NCBI RefSeq assembly: GCF_030864355.1
Contig: NC_083397.1
Coordinates: 1,860,001-1,924,000, forward strand
Source: Cutaneotrichosporon cavernicola
Lineage: Eukaryota; Basidiomycota; Tremellomycetes; Trichosporonales; Trichosporonaceae
Reading direction: 5' to 3'
Length of the DNA stretch: 64,000 nt
Positions 1-11,208 of this stretch are shown here, piece after piece (position 1 is the first letter of the stretch; each line of letters begins with the position of its first letter). The notes beneath the pieces were generated by a model. That model saw only the letters and a list, made by a program, of their open reading frames with translations, was not told the DNA's origin and did no database searches. The position numbers and the translations under genes were made by a program.

Positions 1-2659
1 CAGGGAGGGTCAAGGAGGGGTTCAAGAGAGCTGGAGACGCAGGCAGACTGGTATTTCCCATGTCAATCCGCGAAGCCGAGACGTCCTGTCGCTCGACGGT
101 CTCGGTAGCCGCCGTTGCCTTGGACGGTGACGCACGCGTGCTGAACGAGCCGAAGAGCCACGTACTTGCAAAGCGGGATGCGAAGGACCCACGACTGCTC
201 TGGTTTTTGAGCCGCTTCGCTGGTGTACCCTTGGGTGTGGATGCCCCGGAAGGCAGCGAGATGACAGAATGAGAGGGAGACGTGTCAATCGAGGTCATAC
301 TTGCGATGCGCATCTGTCGCGCTAGTGGGGTCTGCTCGTTGGAGGAACGGCGGCGGTCAGACCGCGGATCTGACTGAGGCCTCGGGGCGGGCACGGGTGC
401 GGGACGCCACGGGACGTCCGGCATGTCCTCTCCGGTGATGTCTGGCAATGCGGTATGGGGATAAGGCTCCTCGACTGCAGGCGACAAGCGCTTGGTGAGG
501 AGTGACTCGCGGGAGTCGCGTGCGATGCGATCACGACTGCCCGTTCTAGAGCCTGTTGGACGAGCGGGTGTCGAGGTCTTGCTGTCGTCGCGGAGCAGCT
601 TGCTTGACTGGTAGCTAGTTCCGAGGGACGTGCTGACACCAGAGCGCGTGGTGCTCGGCGGCGACAGCGCCTCCTTTCCCCACTCAAGCTTGTTGCTCGT
701 AAATAGGCTGGCGTCGTACTCGTCGTGCATGGCCCGACGCTCCTCTGCCGTGAGCTCCTTCCGGTCCGCCAAATGCGTCTCGTCCCAGTCGAGCATCGGC
801 ACAATCACGGTCGTGAGGTTGTGGTCCAGGATACCGAGCATCTGGATCTCGTACATCTTGCAGCGAGGGATGAAACGGTCTCTTCTGAACGGCTTGTCGT
901 GCGTCTTGCTGTAGTACGAGCAGTACACCCAGAACGCAAGTGAGTAGCATTCAGTCATGTCGCGGTCCGACACGTGCGGCGCGTCGTAGTAGAGCGGGTC
1001 AGGGGTAGCTGGTTTGTTCTTGATCTCGCCGTCGTCGTCCATCGTCCGCTTCGGCCGCTCAGACATGTAACTAAACAGCGGGACCGAGTGCAACGGCATC
1101 TTGGTCATGCACACGAGGTCGAGCGCTATCCCATGGTCGATCATGCGCTCAGTCGTCAAGCGGAGGAGGTTCTTGTCGACCGAGAAATGACCAGTTCCCG
1201 GCGTGAGGATCATGAGTGACAACCCGGTGCGCGACAGGTCGCGGTCGATGTAGTGCTCGTCGTACGGGTTCAGAGCGAGGTTGATGGCCTCGAGGATCGG
1301 CGCCTCGAACGCGTAGCTCCACCACCCGATTACGCGCTTGCACTCGCCGTCGTGACCTTTGCCAGCCATCTGGCCGAGGTTGAACTCGAGGAAGACCTCG
1401 CGTTCGGCACGCTGGATCGCCTTCTTGACATCCGGAAGGGCTGTTAGCCAGTCGGAGCGGCGCTCAAAATCCATCACAACGCGGTAAAAGTCTTTGCACC
1501 ACCGCCCGCGAAAGTCCTTCATCAGGCCGAGGGACGCCTCGTTGTTCTCCATGTACTTGACATCCTCGTCGTCGTAGAACGCGCGGGCAAACAGCACGAG
1601 TGTGACGAGATGTGATGCGCCTATTGCCGTCCACCGCTGGAAGAGCTCGGGAAGGAAGCCTGACGTCAGCTTGGTCAATTAATGCAGCTCACCGTGCAGG
1701 ATCTTCTCGTAGTACTGCTCTCCGTCCTCGTCAAACTCGTAAGTCTCCTGACAGATCGAGATGAAGATGTACGTCTGCGCACTCTTGGACCGGAAGATCG
1801 TCTTGGTCTTGGACGTGACGATGCCGCTCGAGTACCGATGTCGCCCGCGCCAGATACCCTGGATGTCGGCGCGCACCGCACCACCAGCGAGCGTTACCTT
1901 CTCGCCGACGTGCACGGTAGTACTCTCGAGGCTCATGCCAAGGCGCCACATGTCTGCGCGGCCCAAGTACTGGGAGAAGTGGAGTTCGATGAAGTCTATG
2001 TTTGCAGTCGCGGGATCCGAGATCTTGAGCACCTCGACGTCCTGCCGGTGTTGGAGGCGATACGCGTTGGCGACGCTGTTGGGTACCTGGATTTGGTTGA
2101 GGGGGACTGATGGCATATCCTCTCGCACTTGGAACACATACCCGTCTCGCCCCTTGTTGGGCTTGACGCCCTCGATGGCCTCGCCATCACCTGTCCGCTG
2201 TGGCGGGCCGCCGCGGCGCGGCGCGCCACCCGGCACTCGCCGAATCTCCAGAAAGTCGCCAGCCTTGACGGGCCACGGAAGCGACGCGTAGCTGAGCTGT
2301 ACCCTCAAGCAAGCGAGGTTGGCTGCGGGCGCGGGTAATAACGAGTTACTTGGAGCCGCCGCCGCCGCGACGCTCAAGTTCGGCGTGTACGTGTACAGGG
2401 AGAGTGTTGCGCGATCCAGGGGGCCCACTATCTCCGGCGGCGGTGGCAGTTCCTGCACGCTGCTCCGCCGGCTCGAATCGGGTGATGCGCCTACGCTGGG
2501 AAGTATGCGCGACGCGCTCAATGGGGTATGCGCGATGCCGCGCGAGTGGATGTGCGTCTCGCCAAAATTGGAGGTCTTGAAGCTGGACCCTCCCCTTCGA
2601 CGCGGAGAGAGAGGGGAGGATGTGGACGGCGGCCCGTCGACCCGGATCGGGATGACCAT
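1..2659 (-). CDS. IML1: Iml1/DEPDC5-like subunit of the SEACIT (GATOR1) complex, C-terminus cut off by the window edge
   Basis: The protein is the GTPase-activating subunit of the SEACIT/GATOR1 complex at the vacuole, which restrains TORC1 when amino acids are scarce. About 875 residues are visible. A low-complexity N-terminus leads into the Iml1 N-terminal domain, with family blocks around GRADMWRL, GIWR and IFRSKSAQTYIFISICQE, then FHYRVVMDFE-like and MPLHSVPLFSYMSE-like segments. One 33-nt intron (1660-1692) has a GTGAGC donor and a CTGACGTCAG end and restores the frame. The first ATG in the open frame is at 2659; the frame stays open upstream to about 2797 but only from a GTG, and no clean upstream exon was found. 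The C-terminal DEP domain would lie beyond position 1. Family assignment is strong; the start is moderate. Confidence 0.88.
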
Positions 2660-2984
2660 GGTCGACGAGCGGATTTGGCGTGTGCGTACGCTGGGTTCGG
2701 GTAGTTTGGCTGCGTGAGCGCCGTTAACCAGCCTCGGGAATGAGGCGCGGGCCGAGTGAGGTTCTCCTGTACGAGGTGGGGTGGATGAGTCACTCACAAG
2801 TCATTCCATTGCCCTTGTTGAGGTTGTATCTCCAACTTAAGACATCGCGGACCTGAACCTTGACGGTTCATTCAAGGACGTCATGTGCGGGGACGGCATT
2901 TGCCTCCGCCCTACCCTTATCTGGGATCTCTATAAAGTCTGGGGCGAGGCGACTTTTTCTTTTTCACTCTTCCTCCCATGGGCT
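2660..2984. promoter_or_regulatory. Divergent promoter between IML1 and MTQ1
   Basis: This 325-bp gap separates two genes read outward. A TATAAA at 2931-2936 lies about 50 bp before the MTQ1 ATG and is followed by a pyrimidine-rich run, a layout typical of fungal promoters. No binding site for a named regulator is clear. Confidence 0.45.
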
Positions 2985-3929
2985 ATGCGGCCCACCCTCC
3001 GGCTTCTCGGATGTAGCCCCTCCTCATTGCTAGCCAGGCTGGCACGCAACACGGAGCTCTCGCCGGCCGACGCAAAGGCCGAGCTCCGCTGGATGCGTGC
3101 GGCAGCGGCGGGCGAGACAGCCTTGGAGGCTATGGTTGAGCGGCGCGCAGCGGGCGAGCCGCTCCAGTATATTCTCGGTGAGTCTTGATCTTCCCCTCGG
3201 TCAATGTACGGTCCAGCTTGAACGAGTTTCAGCAGCTGCGCATACTCCGTCCTCGACTCCAGGGAGTATCTGCTGACCCCAGGCGACACGGACTTTGGGC
3301 CTCTGACCCTCAACTGTCGCGCACCGGTCCTAATCCCCCGTCCCGAGACTGCGCATATCATCGAGCGCCTCGCGTCTATCCTTCCCTCCCGCCCTCTACG
3401 GGTACTGGACCTGTGCACTGGATCAGGGTGTATCCCTCTTCTCCTAGCACACCTGCGACCAGACCTGACGGCGGTGGGCGTTGACATCTCGCCTGACGCG
3501 ATCGCACTCTCAAACGAGAACATCGCGGCACTGGGGATGGGAGAGCGGGTGAGGGTGGTACAGGCAGACATCCTCTCACTTTCCTTCCCCGACTTTGTGC
3601 GGGAGGAGGTAGGGAAGGTCGACTTGGTGACTTCCAATCCACCCTATATCCCGCAGGTTGAGTACGACGCCCTCCCGCATTCCGTGAGGGCGTTCGAGGA
3701 CCAGCGGGCGCTTCTCGCTCCAGCCCCTCCTGGCGGGGAAGATGGGACGGCGTTCTACGCCCTCATCGCCAAGATCGCACCCTCTTTACTGAGTGAGGGT
3801 GAAGGCGTACGCGTCGCTGTCGAGATTGGGGCGGGGCAGGGCAGGGCTGTCGCGGCCATCCTTCCCGGTCGCACAGAGGTCATGCAGGACCAGTATGGGC
3901 GCGACCGGATGGTCACGGCTGTGTTCTAG
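2985..3929 (+). CDS. MTQ1: Peptide-chain-release-factor N5-glutamine methyltransferase (HemK/PrmC family)
   Basis: Enzymes of this family methylate the glutamine of the GGQ motif in class I release factors, using S-adenosylmethionine. A single-domain fungal member with a short N-terminal helical region fits Mtq1, which acts on the mitochondrial release factor. Exon 1 is 2985-3177 and exon 2 is 3283-3929, split by a 105-nt intron ending CTGACCCCAG. The product is 279 residues. Visible motifs are the PLQYILG block before the Rossmann fold, IPRPET, the SAM-binding VLDLCTGSGC and the catalytic NPPY near residue 183. Mitochondrial location is inferred from the Mtq1-like architecture and an Arg/Leu-rich start; the sequence alone does not rule out the cytosolic paralogue, but Mtq2 lacks the N-terminal domain. 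Confidence 0.87.
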
Positions 3930-4229
3930 ATGCCTACATCTTCTTGTCCTGTGTCGGTGGCAGAACTGATTCTCATTCACTGACCTCCCTCCCTCCCACC
4001 TCCCTCCCTTCCCTTGCCCCAACATAGCCAACCCGAGCTTAGACACGTTGGCAGTCTTCGTTCCCACTGCAGATGTCACAGCTATCGGAAGACCAACCCG
4101 TCCCCACAGCCCGTTCCCTACCATTCCACAAGGAATGGGACGGCAAGGGCGCGCTCATAGCCTGGCCGTCAAGGCTGTTCGAGCATTGTGTGGCCGATAC
4201 ATTTCCTTAGTAATACATGCATATCCTGT
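3930..4229. other. Intergenic gap between convergent MTQ1 and SPC98
   Basis: The two genes converge here. A pyrimidine-rich stretch (CTCCCTCCC type) near 3985-4020 is the only visible feature. No gene or RNA was recognised. Confidence 0.5.
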
Positions 4230-7039
4230 CTACGCTGCCTTCTTCTTCCCACGTCGCATCGAGTAGTGTCCATTAAATGCGATGCGGATTGCCAGGAACC
4301 TAACGTCGAGGTCGGCATGTGCCGCCGCCTCCTTGCACACACTCCCCACCGTGTCCTGGAAGCCGAGCGAGCACTTGGAGATGCGTGATCGGATCTCCTC
4401 GAGCTTCTCGCGCGAAGACGTGCCCTCAGCCTCGGCAGCGCGCGAGTCGTCGGCGCTTAACCCGCGCTCGATGCCGCGAATACGGTCAAGCCGCGTCGCC
4501 TCGCCTAGGCTCCACTTGAACAGGTCTTCTGTGGCCGTCTTGAAGGCGAGGATGTGCCCAAGTGCCTCCTGTACGAGGCGGAGCAGGCTGTCGTCCTTGT
4601 TAACGCCGAGGAGGAGGATTTTGCGTACCACTCGGTCGAGATATGTCCGATGGGCGCTGATTAACGCGTCGAGATCGCCGTCCCTTCTATCCGTGATTTC
4701 CTCCAACGCAGTCCAGCTGCACTCGATCACCTCGAGCTGACAGAACGCCTGCATGTTGCGCAGGAAGTGCACCATCTCGGCCTGCGCTAGGCGAGAGCTG
4801 TGCCACAGCCCGTCTTGGGAGGGTAAGGCATCGAACGCCCGGCTTGCAGCGGTTACGCGCATCCAGCCCTCTGTGAGGGCCGTTTCGACGCGTTTCAGCC
4901 GCCACAGGTGGTGGAAGAGGCGGGCGTAGCCCTCCATCGCGCGCGCGTCGAGCACCGCATTCAGTGGTGACTCAACACGGTACTCGAGTGCAAAGCAGTC
5001 CCAGCCGATCTCGCCACGCGAGTACTCGTTCACGCGCGCGTCCAGGCGGCGCAGTACATCTGGCGGGTCGTACTGTGCGCTCGAACCGCGGATCGCACTC
5101 TCGAGGTCCGACGTCAGATGATGCCGATACAGACTGATGGCTGGACGGTCGAGACGCGCGGATAGTGATTCCATGAGCAGGTCGACAAAGTCGCCCGCGC
5201 CGAGCATCAGGTAGCTCTTGAGCGCGACAAGATGGTCCATGAGGTGGTACTTCTCGTAAAAGATCTCGAGGAGGTGTTTACTGGCTTTGGAGTAGGCGAC
5301 GTCAATCGAGCGCTCGAGCCCGTTCAGGTCACTGTACTTGAGCGCCTCGAGCTTCGACAACGCCGCCTGCTCAGACACCCAGTCGCTGTCGTAGCAGTTA
5401 TAGCGAATGAAGTTAAGACTGCGTCCTGTGGAGAATATCTGCTGTCAGCTCACCAATCGGTACGCATCTCACCTTCTTGCCAAAGTCCTCGTTGATGAAG
5501 CCAGGCATCATCGCCTTGACGAAGATGTATCTCTTCTCCCACATCTGGTGTGCGTCATTCGCCCCGCCGCCACTGTCGAGTCCCTCCTCGAAGCCGAGGT
5601 CGCCAGCCGCGTAGGCGTTGACGTCGTCGCTCGTGATCTCGGGGTTGGGCTGGACGAAGAACTCGTTGAACGGATCATGCAGCTCTCCCGAGATGATCCA
5701 GCGCTGCAGTGTGAGGAAGAAGGGCTTGGACACCTCCTCGAGGATCTGGTCCGTAAAGCGGCGCACCAATGGGTCACCGTGAGCTGTGTGTTTGTGGATC
5801 TTGGACACGAGCGCGCCACCGTGTGCGCTCTGCGCGTCGTCCACAATCGAGCCCATGAGTCGGAGCTTGAGGCGCATGTCCTCTGTCCACAGTCCGAGTC
5901 GGATGAGCGTCAGGCCTGATTCTGGTGGTGCAATTTCACCGGGTCCTGTGAGGTCCATCTGCGACTCAAGCACCGCCAGCAGACGGTGGTACTCGGACAG
6001 CTCGTGGTGGAGAAAGTGACATAGACTCTGTTTGTCAGCAAGCAGAATGGACCCTTTGAAGCTCACTTGCACGACCATGCCGCTCCGTGAGCTCGGCCCA
6101 GCCGCCTGGTGCTCCTTGATAAAAGTTGTTATCCGGCGATACAGCACGCCGAGCTCAGACAGCTGTACGAGGATATTCCTCGTCGGTTTGGCAATATACC
6201 CTTCCTGCCATCAGCCTCGTCTCCGGACGACTCACCCTTGGCTCGTCTGCCACAATATCAATCCCGACGACCTGTGGCTCCGCGTCGACGGGAACCACGA
6301 GCCCATTCGCGCCGAGTGGAAAACCCGTTCCATCACCTTCCCGCCCCCGCTCCGTGAGGTACGGGTTGCGCTCGGGTGGCGGCGCGACAGCGAAGCGGAC
6401 GTACCGCCCATCAATCCCTTGCAGCAGATACAGCGCGTCACGGAGGAGCAGGTGTTCAGGGAAGGGACGACGGCCACGCTCAGTCCGCCACTCACGAAGG
6501 AGCTCCGCCTTGCTCCGTCCCAGCTTAGACGGCGAGGCGGGGGAGCGGGACGGTTCGCCAAGCGGCGCAGCAGCACGCGGCGGCGCCGGAGTACCGAGTC
6601 CGTAGGAGTCGGTGCGCGTGTGTTGTCGCCGAGGAGATGCAGCAAAAGTCGGTTCTGATGTCCTGTTTAGGGACGAGAGAGCGAGGAGAAACTGCAACTG
6701 CTTGCTTGGGGCAGAGAGGGTGCGCTGCTGTCAGTACCGCTTGATCATGGCGTACGTTACGCTCAACGGCGCTCCAGAGCGCGTTGAAGCGCAGTGCGTC
6801 ACCGTTGGTAGGAAGGAGACGGCGAGCTGCGTCAGGTAATCCGCCGGCGCCGAGGGGAATGGATGAGGGGAGGCGGCTGGCGTTAGCTCAATTTGCTATG
6901 TGAGCTACCTAGCAAGGATGTCGTCGGCGTACTCAACGAGCTCGTCGACGCGTGCTTGTCGCTCGCGTGGTGGGAGCTGGCTCAGTCCAGGGAGGACCGA
7001 GTAGACGAGCGTCTCGAGGGGACTCCCTCTACTCTGCAT
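4230..7039 (-). CDS. SPC98: Gamma-tubulin complex component 3 (Spc98/Alp6/GCP3)
   Basis: The protein is a core subunit of the gamma-tubulin small complex, which nucleates microtubules at spindle pole bodies. It is assembled from five exons: 7039-6909, 6876-6756, 6727-6236, 6204-5473 and 5438-4230 (minus strand), giving about 894 residues. The N-terminal GRIP1 region shows LRDALYLLQGIDGRYVRF and PTRNILVQLSELG. The C-terminal GRIP2 region shows PLNAVLDARAMEGYARLF and LWRLKRVE. The end DLDVRFLAIRIAFNGHY is closer to GCP3 than to GCP2. Introns are 28-34 nt. The third exon has a CAGCAG acceptor, so one Gln may be in or out (intron 6728-6755 or 6725-6755). The ATG at 7039 is the first that keeps exon 1 in frame. 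Confidence 0.87.
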
Positions 7040-7205
7040 GGGCGCGTTGATGTGGATATGGGTAATGTCGCAATGGCAAGGACGCGTCCTGTTTGGCTGT
7101 GTTGTGACGCGCCTGGCACGTGGGGTGCACGTGACTTCGAGTGGAGATCCATTCCAAGTTTCTGGGACAAATCGAGCGAGACTTTGCCACCACAACAACC
7201 ACAAC
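7040..7205. promoter_or_regulatory. Short divergent promoter between SPC98 and TSR3
   Basis: Only 166 bp separate the two start codons. An ACGCGT hexamer (the MluI cell-cycle box of MBF-type factors) sits at 7082-7087, 43 bp from the SPC98 ATG. Its use here is inference. Confidence 0.4.
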
Positions 7206-8336
7206 ATGGGCAAGTCTGGCAAACAGAACAAGGAGCGGAATGGAGCCGCAGCACCTCGAGGGCGTGGCCGTGGGCGCGGACGTGGCAATCCTCGCGGGCG
7301 GGTTACACGGAACACGCCGCGGGACGGACCGCGGGACGTATCGGTGGTCGTGCGGGGTGAGCTGTCAAGTTTCCATCAAGCTGACATCAGATGACTCGGA
7401 AGAGGACAGCGAGGAGGGCTCCGAGGGCGAGGGAAAGGACTCGGAGGAGGAGTCTGAGGACGAGTCCGAGGAAGGTTCTGAGGACGGGACTGGGGAAGAG
7501 TCGGAGGAGGAGAGGCAGGTGCGCATTGCCGTGCCAGTCGCAATGTGGGACTTTGACCACTGCGACCCTCGCCGGTGTTCGGGCAAGAAACTCGCACGAC
7601 ACGGCCTCTGCACTGCGATGCGAGTCGGCCAGCGTTTCCGTGGTGTCGTCCTCACGTGAGTGCTCTCCGCGTACCATCTAACAGAAGGCCGAAGGGAAAG
7701 AAGCCGATCGCACCTTGCGATGACGAGGTAGTCATGATCTCCGGCCTGGCAGTCGTCGAGTGCTCTTGGGCACGCCTGGACGAGGTGCCGTTCGGCAAGA
7801 TCAAAGGCCCGCACGAGCGCCTCCTTCCTTACCTGATTGCGACGAACCCCGTAAACTATGGCAAGCCGTGGCGGCTCAACTGCGTCGAAGCACTCGCGGC
7901 GGGATTCTACATCACAGGCCACCCAGACTGGGCCGAGGCTCTGCTCGCCAAGTTCACTTGGGGACATGCGTTCTTCAAGATGAACGGGCATCTTATCGCT
8001 CGGTACCGCACGTGTAAGACACACGAGGAGGTCGCGGAGATGCAGGAGACGATTCAGCGCGAGCTGCAGGAGGAACACGATCGGCAGAAGGCAGAGAAGC
8101 GGGCTTATGAGAAGGGCGACCTCTTGCGCGCCAATCCCAACCATGTTGGTGAGGAATGGCAGGATAGCGACGAGGAGGAGGAGGTCGAGCCACCAAAGAC
8201 GGACAAGTTCGGCAACATCATCGAGGTCGAGGTGGACAAGTTCGGGAACACGGTGAGGCCAGCGGACGACGACGCGGACTCGGATGAGGAGCGCGACGAT
8301 GTCGAGCAGTTGGTAGCGGGTGTGGCTGGTTTGTAA
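7206..8336 (+). CDS. TSR3: 18S rRNA aminocarboxypropyltransferase Tsr3
   Basis: Tsr3 transfers the 3-amino-3-carboxypropyl group from SAM to the hypermodified pseudouridine of 18S rRNA late in 40S maturation, in the cytoplasm. Exons are 7206-7356, 7391-7655 and 7685-8336, 355 residues in all; the introns are 34 and 29 nt. After an Arg-Gly-rich tail (about residues 18-35) and a Ser/Glu/Asp run (about 51-90) comes the family core: [63 protein letters not shown] and [11 protein letters not shown]. The C-terminal 90 residues are charged and end in two similar TDKFGN and VDKFGN segments. The ATG sits in AACATGGGC right at the start of the open frame. Confidence 0.92.
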
Positions 8337-8458
8337 CTATGCGATGTACATGCATGACGACCTACCACCTATGGGAACGCCTTTCAATGTTGCCTACACC
8401 TATGTCTCTTAGCCTATCCGAACGAAGCCCTGGCCCCTACCCTCTCGCCGATGCGCAC

Positions 8459-11208
8459 CTACGCGTCCGTCGATGGTCCTCCGGCAGCGGACAGGCCACG
8501 CACAGGGGGTGCGACGCCTGCAGCGGTCCAAGCCTCTGGTTTGACCTTCCACTCCGAGTCCTTGCTCTTCCCTTCTCGAACGGCCACTTCGCGGATCTTC
8601 GCCTCGATCGCAGCCTTCGTCGTCACCTTGTCAAACCGTATCTTGAGAAGTGAGATGAGGTCTGTCAGGATCCGCGTGTTGCCGTCGACGATGCGGAGGA
8701 ATTCGGGCAGGTGCTTCTGCGGGAACGCCACCTTTGGGTTGCGTCCCTTCGGGCCGGTGGTGTTCGCAGCTGAGGAAGCATCGCCTAGCGGCATCGATTG
8801 CTGAGGCTGGACTGGTGCAAACTGTGGTGCGTTGGTTGTCTGCGCGGCCAAGAGACACCGTACACGCAGCTGGTTGCCTACAGCCGTGTCGCTGAAGGTC
8901 GTCTTGAACTGAGGCAGCACGTCGCTTGACTGGTATTTGAATGGATCAATAGTGGAAGGAGTGTCTGCTGTCAGCAATGAGCAACGCAAGCACCCACCAT
9001 TAAGCAGCTGGATGCGGTATTCGTCCAGTCCCTCTGTTGGTCCGGCAATGATCTGTTCCCAAACAGGCCCTTGCCAGGTTGGATTGAGCTTCGTGATGCG
9101 CTTCACGGGCACACGTTTTTTGGGAGAGGCCAAATGCGTAGATTCTGCCATGACGATGTCGCCGTCCGCTCCTTTGGAGAAAATCGGGTCCTCCGTGTTG
9201 TCAAGCCAGTCGTCAAATTCGCCCTCATCTTCTGTCGGAGCCTCGTCGTCGCCGTCATCGACAGGCTCGTCCACGTCCTCGCCACCTTCGTCGTCCTCCT
9301 GCCAGTCGTCGGCCGAATCGTAGGAGTAGTCGAACACGGGGTCTTGGGCGAAAGGCGTGCGAGGTCCAACAGCCAGCGACTTCTTCGTGAAGGTGCCAAC
9401 GTAGGGCGGGCGGGCCTGTTGATCGAACGCGAGCGTCTTCCAAGGGAACTTGCGCATGTTGGTGAGCTCATCCAACACCGCCCTCGGGTCCTCTGCTTCC
9501 TGATAAGCCGACCACATCTGCGCAACCGTTCCATAGAGTGGTTCGGACTTGAGTCCGCGACCATGCACAGATCGTGGGTTATGACGCCGAAGCTTGTGGC
9601 GGTTCAAGTGGTCCCTAAGGAAGTCTAAACGTCAGAATAGCGGCGAGGCGACCCACCTTTCTTAGTCCAAGTAGCAGCAGCGGCGGGCGAACCAGCGGAG
9701 AAGGAAGGCTTGGATGTGAACTGGTTAATTGGCGCCCAGTCGACGTTCACGCGCTGGGCTACGGGCGGGAACATGAGCTGGAAGTCTGACACCTTCACTT
9801 TCACAGCTAGTTCAGTTAGCATCGCACTGAGCTCAAACCTACCCGATGGCCCTGCTTCAGGCGTCTTGGCCCGCGAGTCTGGAGGTGCAGTCTTCGTGAA
9901 GAAGTTGGAAAACATGCTGGTCTGCTTGGCCTTCACCTTGGCCTTCTTCTGCTGGACGCGCTCTTTTTCCCTTCGACGTTAGCATGCGCTGCTTAGAACT
10001 GCTTACGCCTTCTTCTCCTCGCGGACTTGCCGCTTCTCCTCTAGTTCCTTCTTCTTCTCCTCGTGCTCCTTGCGTTTCTCCTCCCGCTTGGCCTCCTTCG
10101 CTTCCAAATCCTTGCGCTTCTCCGCTTTCTCGGCCTCCTTCTCCTCCTTGCGCTTCTTCGCCTCCGCCTCCTTTGTGTCAGCTTGCCAGACGACCCACTT
10201 CAAAGAGGACTCACGTCTGCCGGCGTCAACTTCTTCGAGCGCTTGGATGGAGATGCGCTGCGAGCTCTAGTGGACGCTGCTGAGTTCTCGCAGGTTGTCC
10301 TATCCTTCGCGGGGCCAGTGAAAGTGGACGGCGTGGACTGGCCAGCGGGGTCGATGTCCAACTTGCCGTCTTTCTTCTCCGGCTTCTCGCCCTTCAAGAA
10401 CTCGGACTTCTCGGCGTCGCTCATGCCTGCCAGCAAGCGCTCACATTCTTCGCGGGCGTGCTCACGCTCAGCACGGCGGGCGAGGAGCTCGGAGACGCGT
10501 TCTGCAGGGAAGTACTTGTCGAGGTCATTGGCTTCCCAGCAGCGGATCTGCAGACGAGCTGGAATCCGCGAGACGCCGAAGTCGGAAGACTGAAAGCCGT
10601 ACTGCTTCAGGGTGAACAGCTGGGTGACAAGCGGCGTGAGGAGCTCGTTTTTCAGAGTGTCTTGCGCGTCAGTACTTCGCTCTTCGGTTGACTCACCTCC
10701 AGAATCCCCTTTCACCAGTTCCGCTTTCAGGCTCTTGATGAAACTGGCTTCGGAGCTCGATGATAGCTCATGTCCAGCCATGACAATGAGATCGAAGAAC
10801 TCGTCGGGAATCGCGGACGAGGCTGTTCCTGCTTCCTCAGTGTCCAGCAGCCAACCCTCAAAGTTCAGGAGACCTATGGGTGAGTCAACCGAAAGGTGAT
10901 GGCCGAGCGACCACTCACGTCGACGGGGAAGCACCCGTTGATATGCATCTTGACGGAGATGAACCTTCCCTCCCTTGATCTCGATACGGCCTGCTGTTAG
11001 CAGTCTTCGTGTCTACCGACGCATCATCACGCACCATTGGGCTTCGCTTTCTTTCCCTTGTCGTGCGATACTTCGTCATCGCCTGTTCCATAAGCATCAT
11101 TGCATGCAGCAAGCGTATAAACTTACTCTCCGCCTTGCGCTTCCCAGGCTTTGGAGACTCTGGCGGGTCCGAGACAGGGCTCGACATGGAGAGGTCGATC
11201 ACGCTCAT
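8459..11208 (-). CDS. RLF2: Chromatin assembly factor 1 large subunit (p150/Cac1/Rlf2)
   Basis: CAF-1 loads newly made H3-H4 onto DNA behind replication forks through PCNA. Nine exons give about 811 residues. Introns (minus strand) are 11083-11126, 10991-11034, about 10874-10918, 10171-10214, 9971-10006, 9807-9842, 9625-9656 and 8965-8997. Domains in order: a charged N-terminus, a KER region of nearly uninterrupted Lys/Glu/Arg (from about residue 288), an atypical PIP-like segment QTSMFSNFF near 358, the conserved core RPPYVGTFTKKS followed by FDYSYDSADDWQEDDEGGED, and a winged-helix-like C-terminus. The core acidic block is the hallmark of the family. An upstream exon is possible, since the frame is open before the ATG after a pyrimidine-rich AG. 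Two introns are stop-free multiples of three. Confidence 0.87.

Noticed and set aside
9257..9320. Acidic coding stretch in CAF-1 considered as a separate microsatellite
   Set aside because: It encodes the conserved acidic block of CAF-1, so the GAC/GAG repetition is explained by protein function.
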